A stretch of DNA of 64,000 nt from contig NZ_JAKCPW010000003.1 in NCBI RefSeq assembly GCF_021440085.1, positions 496,001-560,000 of the forward strand. The letters run 5' to 3'. This DNA comes from Dyadobacter sp. CY261 (GTDB lineage Bacteria > Bacteroidota > Bacteroidia > Cytophagales > Spirosomataceae). Within the stretch, counting starts at the first letter, position 1. Each line of letters starts with the position of its first letter. The position numbers and the translations under genes are program-made. Below, one piece after another: positions 26,671 through 36,300 of the stretch. The notes under the pieces were generated by a model. It searched no databases. It saw only the letters and a program-made list of their open reading frames with translations, and was not told the DNA's origin.

Positions 26671-27933
26671 CTAGGGATCGAGCGGCTCATCGGCATCAAT
26701 GTGCAGCGCGTCGAGCACCGGGTAGAATTCAAAATCCGTCTCGCTGAGCCGCTTACCTAGTTTGTACGGCACGTGGTTAATCTCCTTCATGCAACGTGCC
26801 ACGAAAGCGTCGTTGGTAATATAATAGCTCTGGGAGCGCATAGTCGACACCAGGCAGGGCTTCTCTACCGGCATTCCATAACGATACAACAGCCGCACGC
26901 CATTGCGCATATTAGTGGTCGTATGGCGTGCATGCGGGTCCATGATGATGGCGTTCTCAGGAACGTGCAGCGTCTCCATTAAAAACTTCTTCATTTCAAA
27001 TGCTTCGCTATATTTTGTTTTGAAAGGATGCACGCGGCCTCCCGAAACGAGAATGTACGGAGCTGCTCCCTCAAAATAGCGCAATGCGGCCACACGGCAG
27101 CGGAGCATACCGCCTTCGCTCAACGCACGGTCGTAAGTATCCGGCCCGGCACCGGGAACGAGTATCAGGGTGTATTTGAATTTGTTCCAATCGATTTTTT
27201 TCACCCGCTCGAAAGCTGCTTTGTTGACCGTCGATGCCATCGGCTCGTAATCCGCGGCCTCGTGCCGCTCATTTACTTCGAGGAATTGCAGCGCATAATG
27301 CATGGACGGCCCAAAGAACATTCCCATGCTTTTCTTCTCCTGACGGACGATATCGGTTACATCGTAAACAAGTGCAGGGTAACTTTTCGCAGTGGTTTTA
27401 AATTCAATGGAGTCAATGGCGGGATAATTCGGCTTTTTGCCTTCCGCATATACTTCAATGGTGTGGTTAATGCCTTTTGCATCCTGTTCCCAGGCTTTTC
27501 TGAGTAATTCTTTTTCGCTGGCGTCCTTGAAAAGAATATACGTTCCGGAAGGGATCAGGTGTTGTTTTACCAATTTACCCAATGCATTGTTCTCACTATA
27601 AAGCGCTTCCAGCCTGGCCCCTATTGCATTGATCTCTTCAGCTGAGAATTTCATTTTACCGGTGTAGCACTGGAAGTCGCTTTTGCATTCCTTGACCGAT
27701 GTTTCCAGGTTTTTGTACCTGGCGGCAGCCACACCACCCAGTTCGTTGTCTTTTTCCAGCAAAGCCTTTACCTCCGGAAGCGATTCAAAAAGTGTGAGCA
27801 AATACCAGTTTTTGGATTGAACGAATGAGTTGCCTGTCAGTAGGTGATAGTCCTGCGTCGGGGCGCGAATGGTTTGGGCAAATCCACTGATCGTGGCAAA
27901 CAACAGGAAGAAAAAGGTCAAAGGCTTAGTCAT
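26671..27933 (-). CDS. Secreted DUF218 (YdcF/SanA-like) protein
   Basis: This 420-residue protein has a signal peptide (TFFFLLFATISGFAQ). Its C-terminal half is a DUF218 domain: YTLILVPGAGPDTYDRALS, then PYILVSGGRVHP, TKYSEAFEMKKFLMETLHVP and PHARHTTTNMRNGV. DUF218 proteins are linked to envelope or vancomycin-resistance functions in Enterobacteria, but the activity is not established. The N-terminal 180 residues are helical and unassigned. ATG 27933 gives the signal peptide; a TTG at 27966 would extend it without benefit. It is convergent with the upstream TonB gene with only 3 bp between them. Confidence 0.85.
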   Translation of the reverse strand: MTKPLTFFFLLFATISGFAQTIRAPTQDYHLLTGNSFVQSKNWYLLTLFESLPEVKALLEKDNELGGVAAARYKNLETSVKECKSDFQCYTGKMKFSAEEINAIGARLEALYSENNALGKLVKQHLIPSGTYILFKDASEKELLRKAWEQDAKGINHTIEVYAEGKKPNYPAIDSIEFKTTAKSYPALVYDVTDIVRQEKKSMGMFFGPSMHYALQFLEVNERHEAADYEPMASTVNKAAFERVKKIDWNKFKYTLILVPGAGPDTYDRALSEGGMLRCRVAALRYFEGAAPYILVSGGRVHPFKTKYSEAFEMKKFLMETLHVPENAIIMDPHARHTTTNMRNGVRLLYRYGMPVEKPCLVSTMRSQSYYITNDAFVARCMKEINHVPYKLGKRLSETDFEFYPVLDALHIDADEPLDP

Positions 27934-27980
27934 AGCTTGTAAAAGGAGTTGTGAAAAGGCCTGCAAACTAAATGAATCCG

Positions 27981-28013
27981 TTTGACGGGATCGTTAACTT
28001 AAAGTTAAATATG
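27981..28013 (+). promoter_or_regulatory. Candidate promoter for a small gene or RNA
   Basis: TTTG at 27981-27984, a 21-bp spacer, and TAAATATG at 28006-28013, one mismatch from TAnnTTTG. A transcript from about 28018 would cover a 40-codon frame and end at the terminator at 28231-28265, giving an RNA near 240 nt. Confidence 0.35.
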
Positions 28014-28077
28014 CACAAAGTATCGCGCTGCAAAAAACCGGAATCTTCCCGTTTATTAACTCCTTCGATCTGAACGT

Positions 28078-28200
28078 ATGTCTATATACGAACAATCGGA
28101 ATCCTTAGATAAAACAATGCTTACCTGCGTGACCACCATTTGCCAATATTTAGCTACAAACCAGCTAAGTCTTTTCGCTAAAATTGAATTAAATCACTAA
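28078..28200 (+). CDS. Candidate 40-residue small protein
   Basis: The frame starts at ATG 28078 and stops at TAA 28198. The peptide begins MSIYEQSESLDKTMLTCV and ends AKIELNH; it contains two Cys (TCVTTIC) and a mildly amphipathic centre. No family is recognised. The reasons to consider it real are the promoter-like sequence about 65 bp upstream and a strong terminator 30 bp downstream, in a region otherwise empty. The same transcript could instead be a small regulatory RNA. Confidence 0.35.
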   Translation: MSIYEQSESLDKTMLTCVTTICQYLATNQLSLFAKIELNH

Positions 28201-28230
28201 CCGTAAACTAGTAGAATTGAAAACAAAAAA

Positions 28231-28265
28231 GCCCCTGGCAAAATGCCAGGAGCTTTTTATTTTTT
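28231..28265 (+). terminator. Intrinsic terminator
   Basis: Ten-base stem GCCCCTGGCA / TGCCAGGAGC with one C-A mismatch and an AAA loop, followed by TTTTTATTTTTT. An A-run precedes it, so it could also work on the minus strand. On the + strand the only unit it can end is the candidate small gene at 28078-28200. Confidence 0.75.
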
Positions 28266-28726
28266 AAGCACCCATTTTACTTATAAAAGTTGACGTTTTC
28301 CAGTAGCCCAAGTATGTTGTTTTGGTTTGATAAATTGCCCTTTTCCGGGTTAAATCCTAATTAAACAACCCATTCAATACACCTTAACTACATGGAAGTA
28401 AGAGATCACCAGGTTAATTGTTCAGAAATTAAACTGCGCAAGACCGGATAGCCTGTGTCGTTTGCAAATGAAGTGTAATCACGGTTTATATGGAGCAGAA
28501 GCGGACACATTGGAATCCCGCTTGTGAAAACAATTGTTAAAGATCTTTTTATCATGGCCAATAGTATCTATTATTCTCTTGCCAAACGTCATTCCATTTA
28601 GCGAGTTAAAAGTAATCTCAAATGCTTCGTGAAGTAAAATAATTTCGCCGAATGATGCATTTATTTCGACCAATACCTATATTATTGCAGACGAATGAAA
28701 TTTAGTACCGAAGTTATGCTAACAGT
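28266..28726. other. Gene-free AT-rich stretch, 461 bp
   Basis: No convincing gene is seen. A 64-codon minus-strand frame (28479-28673) lacks any family resemblance. No clear promoter with both elements was found before the LytTR gene at 28727; TATTATTG at 28680-28687 has one mismatch from TAnnTTTG and no -33 partner. Confidence 0.4.
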
Positions 28727-29521
28727 ATGTTGTCTCCCGGACGGTTGCGTTGTATTATAGTAGACGATGAGGCTGATGCACGCCGATTGATTGAAATATA
28801 CGTACAGAAAGTGCCCTATCTCGAACTGGTCGGTTTTGCCGAGAACGCCACGGATGCATTGTTCATGATTCGGGATATAAAGCCGGACATTGTATTCCTT
28901 GACATTGAAATGCCCGAAATGACGGGTTTTGAGCTATTAAAGCTCCTTCCGGCCGCCCGCCCTGCTGTGATTATGATTACAGCAGACCCTTCCTATGCGC
29001 TCGAAGGTTACGAGCATGAACTGACCGATTACCTGCTTAAACCCGTTCCTTTCGAGCGGTTTTTAAAGGCCGTCAACAAGGTCGACAGTGCACATTTACC
29101 AAAACATTTGCAAGGCGCCTCCGAACCCCGGCGGGAATTTGTTCAGCCAGCCGGTGAATCGCATGAGGCAGACGATGTTAACACTTTTACAGGGGCCTTA
29201 AATGACTTTCTTTTATTAAAAGAGAATAAAAAACTCATTAAAGTAGCACCAAGTGAAATCCATTTCATTGAAGGTATGCGCGATTATCTTAAATTATATT
29301 GGGCCGATCGCGTGGCGGTAATCCATATGACCATGTCCAAAATTGAAGAAGTGCTGTCTCCCACGCAGTTTCTGAGGGTAAATCGCTCCTATATTGTCAA
29401 CAAAAAAGTAATACGGGAAATTGAGGGAAATGAGATCACCACAAACACCGGCCGGAAGATTCCAATTGGCGTAACCTACCGGGCCAACGTACTCGCTGCT
29501 TTACAGAAAAACAGAATATGA
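28727..29521 (+). CDS. LytTR-family response regulator (orphaned)
   Basis: This 264-residue regulator has a receiver (residues about 8-120, phosphoacceptor Asp in IVFLDIEMPEMTGFELL) and a C-terminal LytTR domain (about 160-260, LKENKKLIKVAPSEIHFIEG and FLRVNRSYIVNKKVI). Receiver and LytTR domains look intact. Its natural kinase partner appears to be the broken LytS gene that follows in the same frame (29522-30050), so it may be orphaned or served by another LytS kinase. Confidence 0.92.
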   Translation: MLSPGRLRCIIVDDEADARRLIEIYVQKVPYLELVGFAENATDALFMIRDIKPDIVFLDIEMPEMTGFELLKLLPAARPAVIMITADPSYALEGYEHELTDYLLKPVPFERFLKAVNKVDSAHLPKHLQGASEPRREFVQPAGESHEADDVNTFTGALNDFLLLKENKKLIKVAPSEIHFIEGMRDYLKLYWADRVAVIHMTMSKIEEVLSPTQFLRVNRSYIVNKKVIREIEGNEITTNTGRKIPIGVTYRANVLAALQKNRI

Positions 29522-30050
29522 CAGGCCACGCAGCTTATTCTGGTTCATCCCCTGTTACTCTGCACCAAGGTAACGTGGCACATTGTTTATTCGACGACAA
29601 AAAATATGCAGCTTGAAATGGAACGGCTGCAACTGAAAAGGGCAAACCTCAACCTGCAAACCCAAAGCTTGCAGTTAGAGCGCACTCAGTGCAATTTATA
29701 CCAAAACAGTTGACATAAGCAGGCAGCCGACTTCGAACGCGTCCGATTTTCTGATCAGGTAACTATCGACTGACCGGAAACGCTGAACAATCCCTCATTG
29801 CGTCGTTACTATTGTCCTTAAGACACAAGTTGTCGGTCCGGCAGACAGGCTCCGAATTGTCTATCGATCTCGACCTGGAACCAGATCAGGCCATTATGAG
29901 GCAGCATATCGCTCCTGATGTGTCTTAGCGAAGGTGATCCGTATATGCCAGGACGTCAGGTCAGGAGCGCATATTATCAATAACAAAGACGTTCCCAGTC
30001 AATCAGTTACCCGTGTGCTTAGTATTTTCCGGGAGAAGACCCTAAAATAG
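29522..30050 (+). pseudogene. Decayed LytS-type sensor histidine kinase
   Basis: Reading on from the regulator's stop in the same frame gives a membrane-helix-like stretch (LILVHPLLLCTKVTWHIVYS), a coiled coil (KNMQLEMERLQLKRANLNLQ, then TQSLQLERTQ) and the start of a kinase H-box, then a stop at 29711. Further pieces occur in other frames: SLRHKLSV with SIDLDLEPDQ and IAP (stop 29926-29928) and NNKDVPSQSVTR (stop 30048-30050). These match, in order, the parts of a LytS kinase around its H-box and ATPase domain. The 5' helices and the phosphoacceptor His are missing. Confidence 0.7.
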
Positions 30051-30315
30051 GCTGGTTGTCTACATTTCCTCAAAAAAATTAACCGGGTTATTGATTTACT
30101 TTTATTTTTGAAATTTCCTTTTGATATTGAAACGTCTATTTAAATACAGGTAAAAAGAATTTTATATATCCATTGATTTTGATCAGCACATTAGATTCAA
30201 CGATCTAGAAGGGCGCTTGTTTTTCTATCTCGTGGAGTTCCATTTGTATACCGATTCATTCACTGGGCCTTCCGCAAAAAAATGGAATTGATTTTTTGTA
30301 TTTGATCATGTCCGG
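30051..30315. other. AT-rich intergenic region before a LuxR-type regulator
   Basis: No gene is seen. The stretch is clearly more AT-rich than its surroundings, with T-runs at 30101-30120 and 30275-30300. It must contain the promoter of the gene at 30316, but no element could be assigned with both halves. Confidence 0.4.
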
Positions 30316-30954
30316 ATGAAAAATATTTTAATTGTCGAAGATTATCAGATTATACGACTGGCTACAAAAATACTCGTACAGGATTTATATAAAGGCGCAG
30401 CCATTCATGAAGCAACGTCTTTTTGTGCCGCTTTATCTGAACTACAAGCACACCCGCAGGACTTGATCATCCTGGATGTTCAGATTCCTGGGGGAGAGGG
30501 TTTTGAAATGATCAGGTTGATGCGGGCCATTCAAAAGAATGTCGCTGTTCTGGTTTTCTCGGCTATTGAAGAAAGAATTTACGGCATACATTATCTGCGC
30601 TCCGGAGCGAATGGCTTCGTCTCTAAAAATTCTACAACCGAAGAATTGCGGACTGCCATTACTTCCGTCGCGGAAACGGGCCGGTACGTAAGCCCGAGGA
30701 TCAAGGTGGAACTGCTGAATCAGATCGATAAACACAATTACCGCGCCGACAATCCACTGCTCGATCTGTCGGTCCGTGAAATCACCATCATGGATATGCT
30801 CATCGAAGGATTTTGGATCAAAGAAATAGCCTCGAAACTAGACCTTACCGAGAGCTCTGTCAGCACCTACAAGGCAAGGCTTTTTGAAAAACTCCAGGTG
30901 ACGACACTCATTGAAATGTTCCAGAAAGTGAGGCATTATAAGGATATGGATTAA
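30316..30954 (+). CDS. NarL/LuxR-family response regulator
   Basis: This 212-residue regulator has a receiver domain (MKNILIVEDYQIIRLATKILV, phosphoacceptor Asp in LIILDVQIPGGEGFEM) and a C-terminal LuxR helix-turn-helix (LSVREITIMDMLIEGFWIKE, then IASKLDLTESSVSTYKARLF). Lys in SKNSTTEELRTAI fits the conserved receiver Lys. No cognate kinase is encoded next to it. It follows the decayed kinase but belongs to a different regulator class. Confidence 0.92.
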   Translation: MKNILIVEDYQIIRLATKILVQDLYKGAAIHEATSFCAALSELQAHPQDLIILDVQIPGGEGFEMIRLMRAIQKNVAVLVFSAIEERIYGIHYLRSGANGFVSKNSTTEELRTAITSVAETGRYVSPRIKVELLNQIDKHNYRADNPLLDLSVREITIMDMLIEGFWIKEIASKLDLTESSVSTYKARLFEKLQVTTLIEMFQKVRHYKDMD

Positions 30955-30972
30955 GACCAGGAAGGTTGGGCA

Positions 30973-31335
30973 TCAGAGCACGATAGTCTCCGCGCCCCTT
31001 TCCTCGCCAACCAGCTCTTTGTGTTGCAACCCCCATTCATTCATATATTCAATAATGGGCATAATGCTCCGGCCGATGTCCGTGAGCGTGTACTCGGTAC
31101 ACAGCGGAAACCCGGCTGACTGACATTTCTCGACGATCCCGCTCACTTCGAGTTCGCGCAATTGCATGTCGAGTACACGTGGCGTGGCACCTTTGATCTC
31201 CCGGTGCATTTCACTTGGCCTGCGAAAGCCGCGCTGAATGGCATCGAGCAGGCAAGGCTTCCATTTGGCCCCGAAAACTTTCATGGCAATGGTAATACCG
31301 CATTCAAGATCTTCCGGTGTTTTTCGCTGGTACAT
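30973..31335 (-). CDS. HxlR-family transcription regulator
   Basis: This 120-residue MarR-like winged-helix protein is of the HxlR type. It has the family opening ECGITIAMKVFGAKWKPCLL, with Trp-Lys before the recognition region, then RRPSEMHREIKGATPRVLDMQ and LRELEVSGIVEK. It contains Cys13, Cys29 and two later Cys residues, so redox or electrophile sensing is possible. It faces the dehydrogenase gene at 31476 across a 140-bp region that carries two perfect palindromes, its probable operators. Confidence 0.9.
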   Translation of the reverse strand: MYQRKTPEDLECGITIAMKVFGAKWKPCLLDAIQRGFRRPSEMHREIKGATPRVLDMQLRELEVSGIVEKCQSAGFPLCTEYTLTDIGRSIMPIIEYMNEWGLQHKELVGEERGAETIVL

Positions 31336-31388
31336 ATGGCTGATGAATAGGTTGGTCGCTATGGTTTAAGAACACCCAATTTAGTCAA

Positions 31389-31427
31389 TACCGAATAAAT
31401 TTTCGGTAACCGAATCTTTTTTCGGTT
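31389..31427. promoter_or_regulatory. Two tandem palindromic operators, probably for the HxlR regulator
   Basis: TACCGAA-N6-TTCGGTA (31389-31408) and AACCGAA-N6-TTCGGTT (31408-31427) are two perfect 20-bp inverted repeats sharing one base, with centres 19 bp apart, about two helix turns. They lie between the divergent HxlR and dehydrogenase genes, just upstream of a weak promoter (ATTG 31428, 20-bp spacer, GAATTTTG 31452). Binding by HxlR dimers side by side is inferred. Confidence 0.75.
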
Positions 31428-31475
31428 ATTGATGTCCGGCGGATGGCTTCCGAATTTTGTGTTCATCAAATCAAC

Positions 31476-32351
31476 ATGAACAGTAAAATGGGCACAAAAC
31501 AAATCACAGTTATAGGCTTAGGTCAAATGGGCACTCGACTGGCGGAGCTCCTGGTAGCGAAAGGTTACAAAGTTTCGGTCTGGAACCGGACCCGCGCAAA
31601 GGCCGATACGATTGCTGGCGTGCAGGTGTATGAAGACGTGCAGGAAGCAATCCGTCAAAGCCAGTTGATCGTCATTTGCGTACTCGACTATGCAGCCGTC
31701 GATCGCGTATTCGACAGCATTACCGATAAAGCGATTCTCGTCGGCAAAACACTGATCAATTTTACAACCGCCGATCCGCAAGAAGCTGAGGCATTGGAAA
31801 CAAGCCTCGCCGGCGTAAATGCAGGCTATATTAATGGGGCATTACAGGTGGCTCCCGACCAGATGGGCCTCCGTGAAACGACTATTATCGTATCAGGAAA
31901 CCAGGACCATTTCGAAAGCAGCCGTGACACCTTAGCCGTTTTCGGTGGCAATATCAAATACCTGGGCGACCGCGCGGCCCTGGCATCTGCGATGGATCTC
32001 GCTACTCTTACCTGGCTTTATGGTTCATATACCGGCTTGATCCACGGTATTGTATTGGCTCAAAAAACGGGCCTACCCCTGTCGGCATTCAACGAGATCC
32101 TGGGAGAAATTACGCCTGGCTTCACGGAATTTTTCAAACACCAGATCGGTGTGGTGGAAAAAGGCGATTTCACGATCAGCCAGAGCCCCCTAGCGATCAG
32201 CGTAGCTGCTACACAACGCATTCACCACGCATTTCGAAATGCCAACATTCAGCCCGCGTTTGTAAAAGGAATCAGTGATTTACTGCAACAAGCCGAAGCA
32301 CAAGGACTTGCCGATCAGGAACTTGCTTCACTTGTTAAAGTTATCGGATAG
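31476..32351 (+). CDS. NAD(P)-dependent beta-hydroxyacid dehydrogenase / imine-reductase-like protein
   Basis: This 291-residue protein of the 6-phosphogluconate dehydrogenase-like superfamily has an N-terminal Rossmann motif GLGQMGTRLAELL and NRTRAKAD, suggesting NADPH preference. The all-helical C-terminal domain contains YGSYTGLIHGIVLAQKTGLP. The pattern GALQVAPDQMGL resembles imine reductases and related enzymes more than classical beta-hydroxyacid dehydrogenases. The start is uncertain: ATG 31443, 31476 or 31488 are possible, and the weak promoter at 31428-31459 excludes 31443. It is likely the target of the divergent HxlR regulator. Confidence 0.85.
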   Translation: MNSKMGTKQITVIGLGQMGTRLAELLVAKGYKVSVWNRTRAKADTIAGVQVYEDVQEAIRQSQLIVICVLDYAAVDRVFDSITDKAILVGKTLINFTTADPQEAEALETSLAGVNAGYINGALQVAPDQMGLRETTIIVSGNQDHFESSRDTLAVFGGNIKYLGDRAALASAMDLATLTWLYGSYTGLIHGIVLAQKTGLPLSAFNEILGEITPGFTEFFKHQIGVVEKGDFTISQSPLAISVAATQRIHHAFRNANIQPAFVKGISDLLQQAEAQGLADQELASLVKVIG

Positions 32352-32698
32352 GATTTTCCGATAAACTGGAAGCCGCGCGTAGAAAGGTTCTGGTAGGCCG
32401 CATTTCCGACCACTTATCGACCGAAATAATTTGTGAGGGCGAAGCATTCTTTGTGCTGTCGGATGACCGCCTGATGCAGCTTGTCAGGCAACTTATGAAT
32501 AGCGACCTTACGCCTGGCAAATATATCGGGATCCTGTCGTACCAGAAAAACGATGCGAAAAAATCCATGCTGAATGGCATTACTACCATTTCCCCCGATT
32601 TTAAGGCAATGGGGAAAGCCACTGCCGAAATGGTATTGACAGGACATATGCAACAGGTTGATAATCCCTACCGAGTGCTTGCGCGCGGCTTGCTGTGA
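32352..32698 (+). pseudogene. 3' remnant of a GntR-type regulator with sugar-binding-like domain
   Basis: An open frame follows the dehydrogenase stop and reads FSDKLEAARRKVLVGRISDH, then EGEAFFVLSDDRLMQLV, LTPGKYIGILSYQ, KKSMLNGITTISPDFKAMGK and VLARGLL. This matches the C-terminal part of Bacteroidota GntR regulators that carry a LacI/periplasmic-binding-like effector domain. The DNA-binding N-terminus and most of the effector domain are missing. There is no good start codon (GTG at 32453). It looks like the residue of a deletion. Confidence 0.6.
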
Positions 32699-32752
32699 GC
32701 AATGCGGGCATAATTGTTTAGGCTAATGGGTCAGCTTAAAACTGATCCGATC

Positions 32753-33259
32753 ATGCATAGTTTCCCGTTATTTCTGCTCACAGCATTATCAATCTTTTTG
32801 ATGACAGCCCAATCTTCCGCTCAGCAGGCCAGTCAGCAGCGGTACACCAAAATCCCTGCGGGCTATCTGATGGTGCTGCGGCAGGGCGATGATGTTTTTG
32901 CAGAAATAGAGAAACTGGCCATAAAGCAAAAGATCCCCTCGGCCACGTTAGCGGGAATGGGCTTTGTGAATGCGCGGTTTGGCTTTTTCAATTTCAAAAC
33001 CAAAGAATACGACCCAAAAGAGTTCGAGGACGTGGAAATGGCTTCAATGACAGGTTCCATTGCCTGGCAGGATGGCAAGCCATCGCTGCATTGCCACGGC
33101 GTAATTACGGGCAAAGATTTCCGTGCTTATGGCGGCCATTTGCTCGGCGCGACGGTGAGTACCGGCTCGCTGGAAATCACCTTCACCGTTCACGACAAAC
33201 TGCTCGAACGGACCATGGAACAACCCCTCGGCGCCAATGTCCTCCAATTGAAAGATTAG
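32753..33259 (+). CDS. Secreted PPC/DUF296-domain protein
   Basis: This 168-residue protein has a signal peptide (MHSFPLFLLTALSIFLMTAQ, then SSAQQ) followed by one PPC (DUF296) domain: GYLMVLRQGDDVFAEIEKLA, LAGMGFVNARFGFF, SLHCHGVITGKDFRAYGGHL and a C-terminal EITFTVHDKLLERT. Bacterial PPC proteins form trimers with a possible metal site from conserved His residues (HCHG here), but no activity is established. ATG 32753 is chosen for the signal peptide. Confidence 0.85.
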   Translation: MHSFPLFLLTALSIFLMTAQSSAQQASQQRYTKIPAGYLMVLRQGDDVFAEIEKLAIKQKIPSATLAGMGFVNARFGFFNFKTKEYDPKEFEDVEMASMTGSIAWQDGKPSLHCHGVITGKDFRAYGGHLLGATVSTGSLEITFTVHDKLLERTMEQPLGANVLQLKD

Positions 33260-33371
33260 TGTCCGCTTCGGAATTTTATGCGACTTTACAATTAGATAAC
33301 ATTTCAATAACACTCTGGATAAGTAGATCCTCTTCTTTTGCGGCGAATTTTGTTTAACCCAGAACGCAACC

Positions 33372-36300
33372 ATGCATAAGAGAATTCTACTTTTTATCAC
33401 CCTGACATTGCTTTGTTACCTAAGTAACATTGTGGTACTGAGGGCACAAACGACGCAGGCATCCATTTCCGGAACGGTAACCGATGACCAAAACGCAGAG
33501 CTGGCCGGTGCGACGGTCCAGGTCAAAAACGAATCGACGGGCTTCACAACCGGAACCGTTACTAACGCAAAAGGTGAATACGCATTCAAAGAGCTCCCAT
33601 TAGGCGGACCTTACACAGTTACAGCCACTTACGTAGGGTTTGGCGAGCAGAAGCTGACGGGATACCTACTCCATCAGGGAGATGCCATCAAGGTTAGAAT
33701 GAACATGAAAGAGGCCGGTCAAACTCTTGAAGTAGTGAGTGTTGTGGCATCGGGTATCAAGAACAAAATCGAAAACCTGGGTGCTTCCACGTCCATTTCT
33801 GCGAGAGACATTACCCGCCTGCCAGTGAACGGACGGAATTTTACGTCGCTGATGGAGCTTTCTCCATTGAGCCGCGGCGGTAACATTTCCGGTCAGCTCG
33901 GCTCTTCAACGGGTTATACCATCGACGGTATGAGTGCGAAAAACCCGACTTCTGCGGGTGCGACCACCAGCCGAAGCGGGGCTCCGTATTCGATCTCGAT
34001 CGAAGCCGTACGTGAATTTCAGGTGGTTACTAACCAATATGATGTCACTTACGGGCGTAGCGGTGGTGGTACCATCAGTGCGGTAACGAAATCGGGTACC
34101 AACCAGCTTAGCGGTAGCGCATTCAACTACACACGCGCCGACTGGTTGTCGAGCCCGTACGATATTCGCGGCAATAAGATCAATAACAAATTCTCTACCA
34201 ACCAGTTCGGCTTTTCATTGGGCGGACCGATATTAAAAGACAAGCTGCATTTCTTCATGGCATGGGATCACCAGCAGGACAGCCGTCCTTTAATAATCGC
34301 GGATATTCTCAGCCCGGTTGACGAAAACCGTTTCAATGTGACGCGCGCTACACTCGACAGATTTGTGGAAATCGCCCGCAGTAAGTACGGCATGGCCAAC
34401 ACCCCGCAATTTGGTTCTTTTGATAAAAAGCGTGGTTCAGATGCAGCATTTCTCCGTCTCGACTGGCAGTTGAACAACAGAAACCTTTTGACGATCCGGA
34501 ACAACTACACCAACGACCGCAACAAACTAGGTCTGGCGGATAATACGACGATCAACGCCTACGAATCTTACGGAAACGACTTCAACCAGGACAACAGCTT
34601 GCTCGCGTCCCTCCGTTCGACACTCAATTCGAAAGTGACCAACGAGCTGAAAGTGCAACATTTGTTTATCAAACAAAAAAGTGCTCCCGGCGACCAGCTT
34701 CCTTCTGCCAACATCCCAAGAGCGATTGTGGAGAACGTCAACTCCGTGCTGAGCGACGGTAACTCGCGCTCGACCAACATCCAAATGGGTGGTCACCGTT
34801 TCGCGCAGGAACGCTTTACCAACAATGTGGTACAATTGGTTGATAACCTGTACTATAACACTGATAAAGTAGAATATACTTTCGGTGCCGACATCATGAT
34901 GACCCGTTCGCATTCGACTTATGGCTCGGAGGTAAATGGTCGTTTCCACTACAATGTGGACGCTGCTGCCGGTAAAACTGCCCTCGATCAGTTCAATGAA
35001 CTGAAACCTTACCGTTACTACCGAGAAGTACCTTTGATGGACGACTGGTCAGTAAAAGGAACGATCTGGAATGCAGGCGTTTATGGTCAGTTGAAAACTG
35101 CCCTGGCAACAGGTTTGGATGTGGTTGCAGGTCTGCGCCTCGACTATGCGCATTACCCAAGCTCTCCTTTGAACCAGACTTTATACGACGCATTGCAAAT
35201 CCGCACCGACAACAAGATCAAATCATTCGTAGTACAACCACGCGTTCAGTTCACGTGGGACGTGAACGACAAGCACACCGATATTTTCCGTCTCGGCGGT
35301 GGTGTGTTCGCGTCGGATATCAACAACTATGTGGTGATCAACAACCTTACGTTTGACGGAAAGCACCTGGCGACGGTCGATGTACGCAGCCCGAATATCC
35401 CTACCCCGGATTTTGCCGCTTACCGCGCCAACTACAACAGCATTCCGACTTTGTCACAATTCCAACTGCCGACGATCAATACCAACGGTTCAGATGCGCG
35501 GGTGCCTATTATGTATAAGGCCAACTTTACCTACAACAAGTATCTGACCGACAAGCTGAAAGTGGGTGTTGCAGGTTATATGACTTTGGGCCGCAACAAC
35601 TATATGTACGTGGACAGGAACATGGTGGACGAGCCATTCTTCCGCCTGGCCAACGAGGGTAACCGTGGCGTATACGTACCGGGTGGTAACGATATGCCAA
35701 CGAATGGTGCCGGTGACTGGCTGAAAGGTCGGAAAGCTACACAGTTCGGTCGCGTACTGGAATTGAACAGCGAAGGCAAGGTTAATGCATTTTCTTTTGT
35801 AGCCGATGTAAAGTATCAATACTTCCGCGATGGGGAGATTACTTTAAGCTATACTTACAACGATGTGAAAGACAACACCTCGTTCAACGGTAATGTTGCT
35901 AACAGTGCGACGCTTTCGTTGCCCGTCAGAGACGATCCGCGTAACCTGAGCCTGATGTCGTATTCCGACAACCAGTTCCGTCACAAGATCGTATTTTACG
36001 GCACATTGCCGAGTTTCTGGGGTGTAAATGTGGGTGTTCGTTATTCCGGAATCGGCGGCACGCGCTACACCCTACTCTCGGGCGGTAACACCAACGGCGA
36101 CTTCGTAGGTACCAATGACCTCGCATTTGTATTCGACAAAAACGACCCGAGTGTGCCTGAAAACGTTAGAACTGGTCTTCAGGCGATCCTCGACAACCCC
36201 GATGCGAGCCAAAGCATTAAAGATTATATCACTAAAAACTCAGGCAAAATCGCTGAAAGAAACGGTGGTATCAACGGCTTCTACGGCATATTCGACATTC

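Noticed and set aside
28479-28673. 64-codon minus-strand gene
   Set aside because: No recognisable motif or promoter; probably a chance frame in AT-rich DNA.
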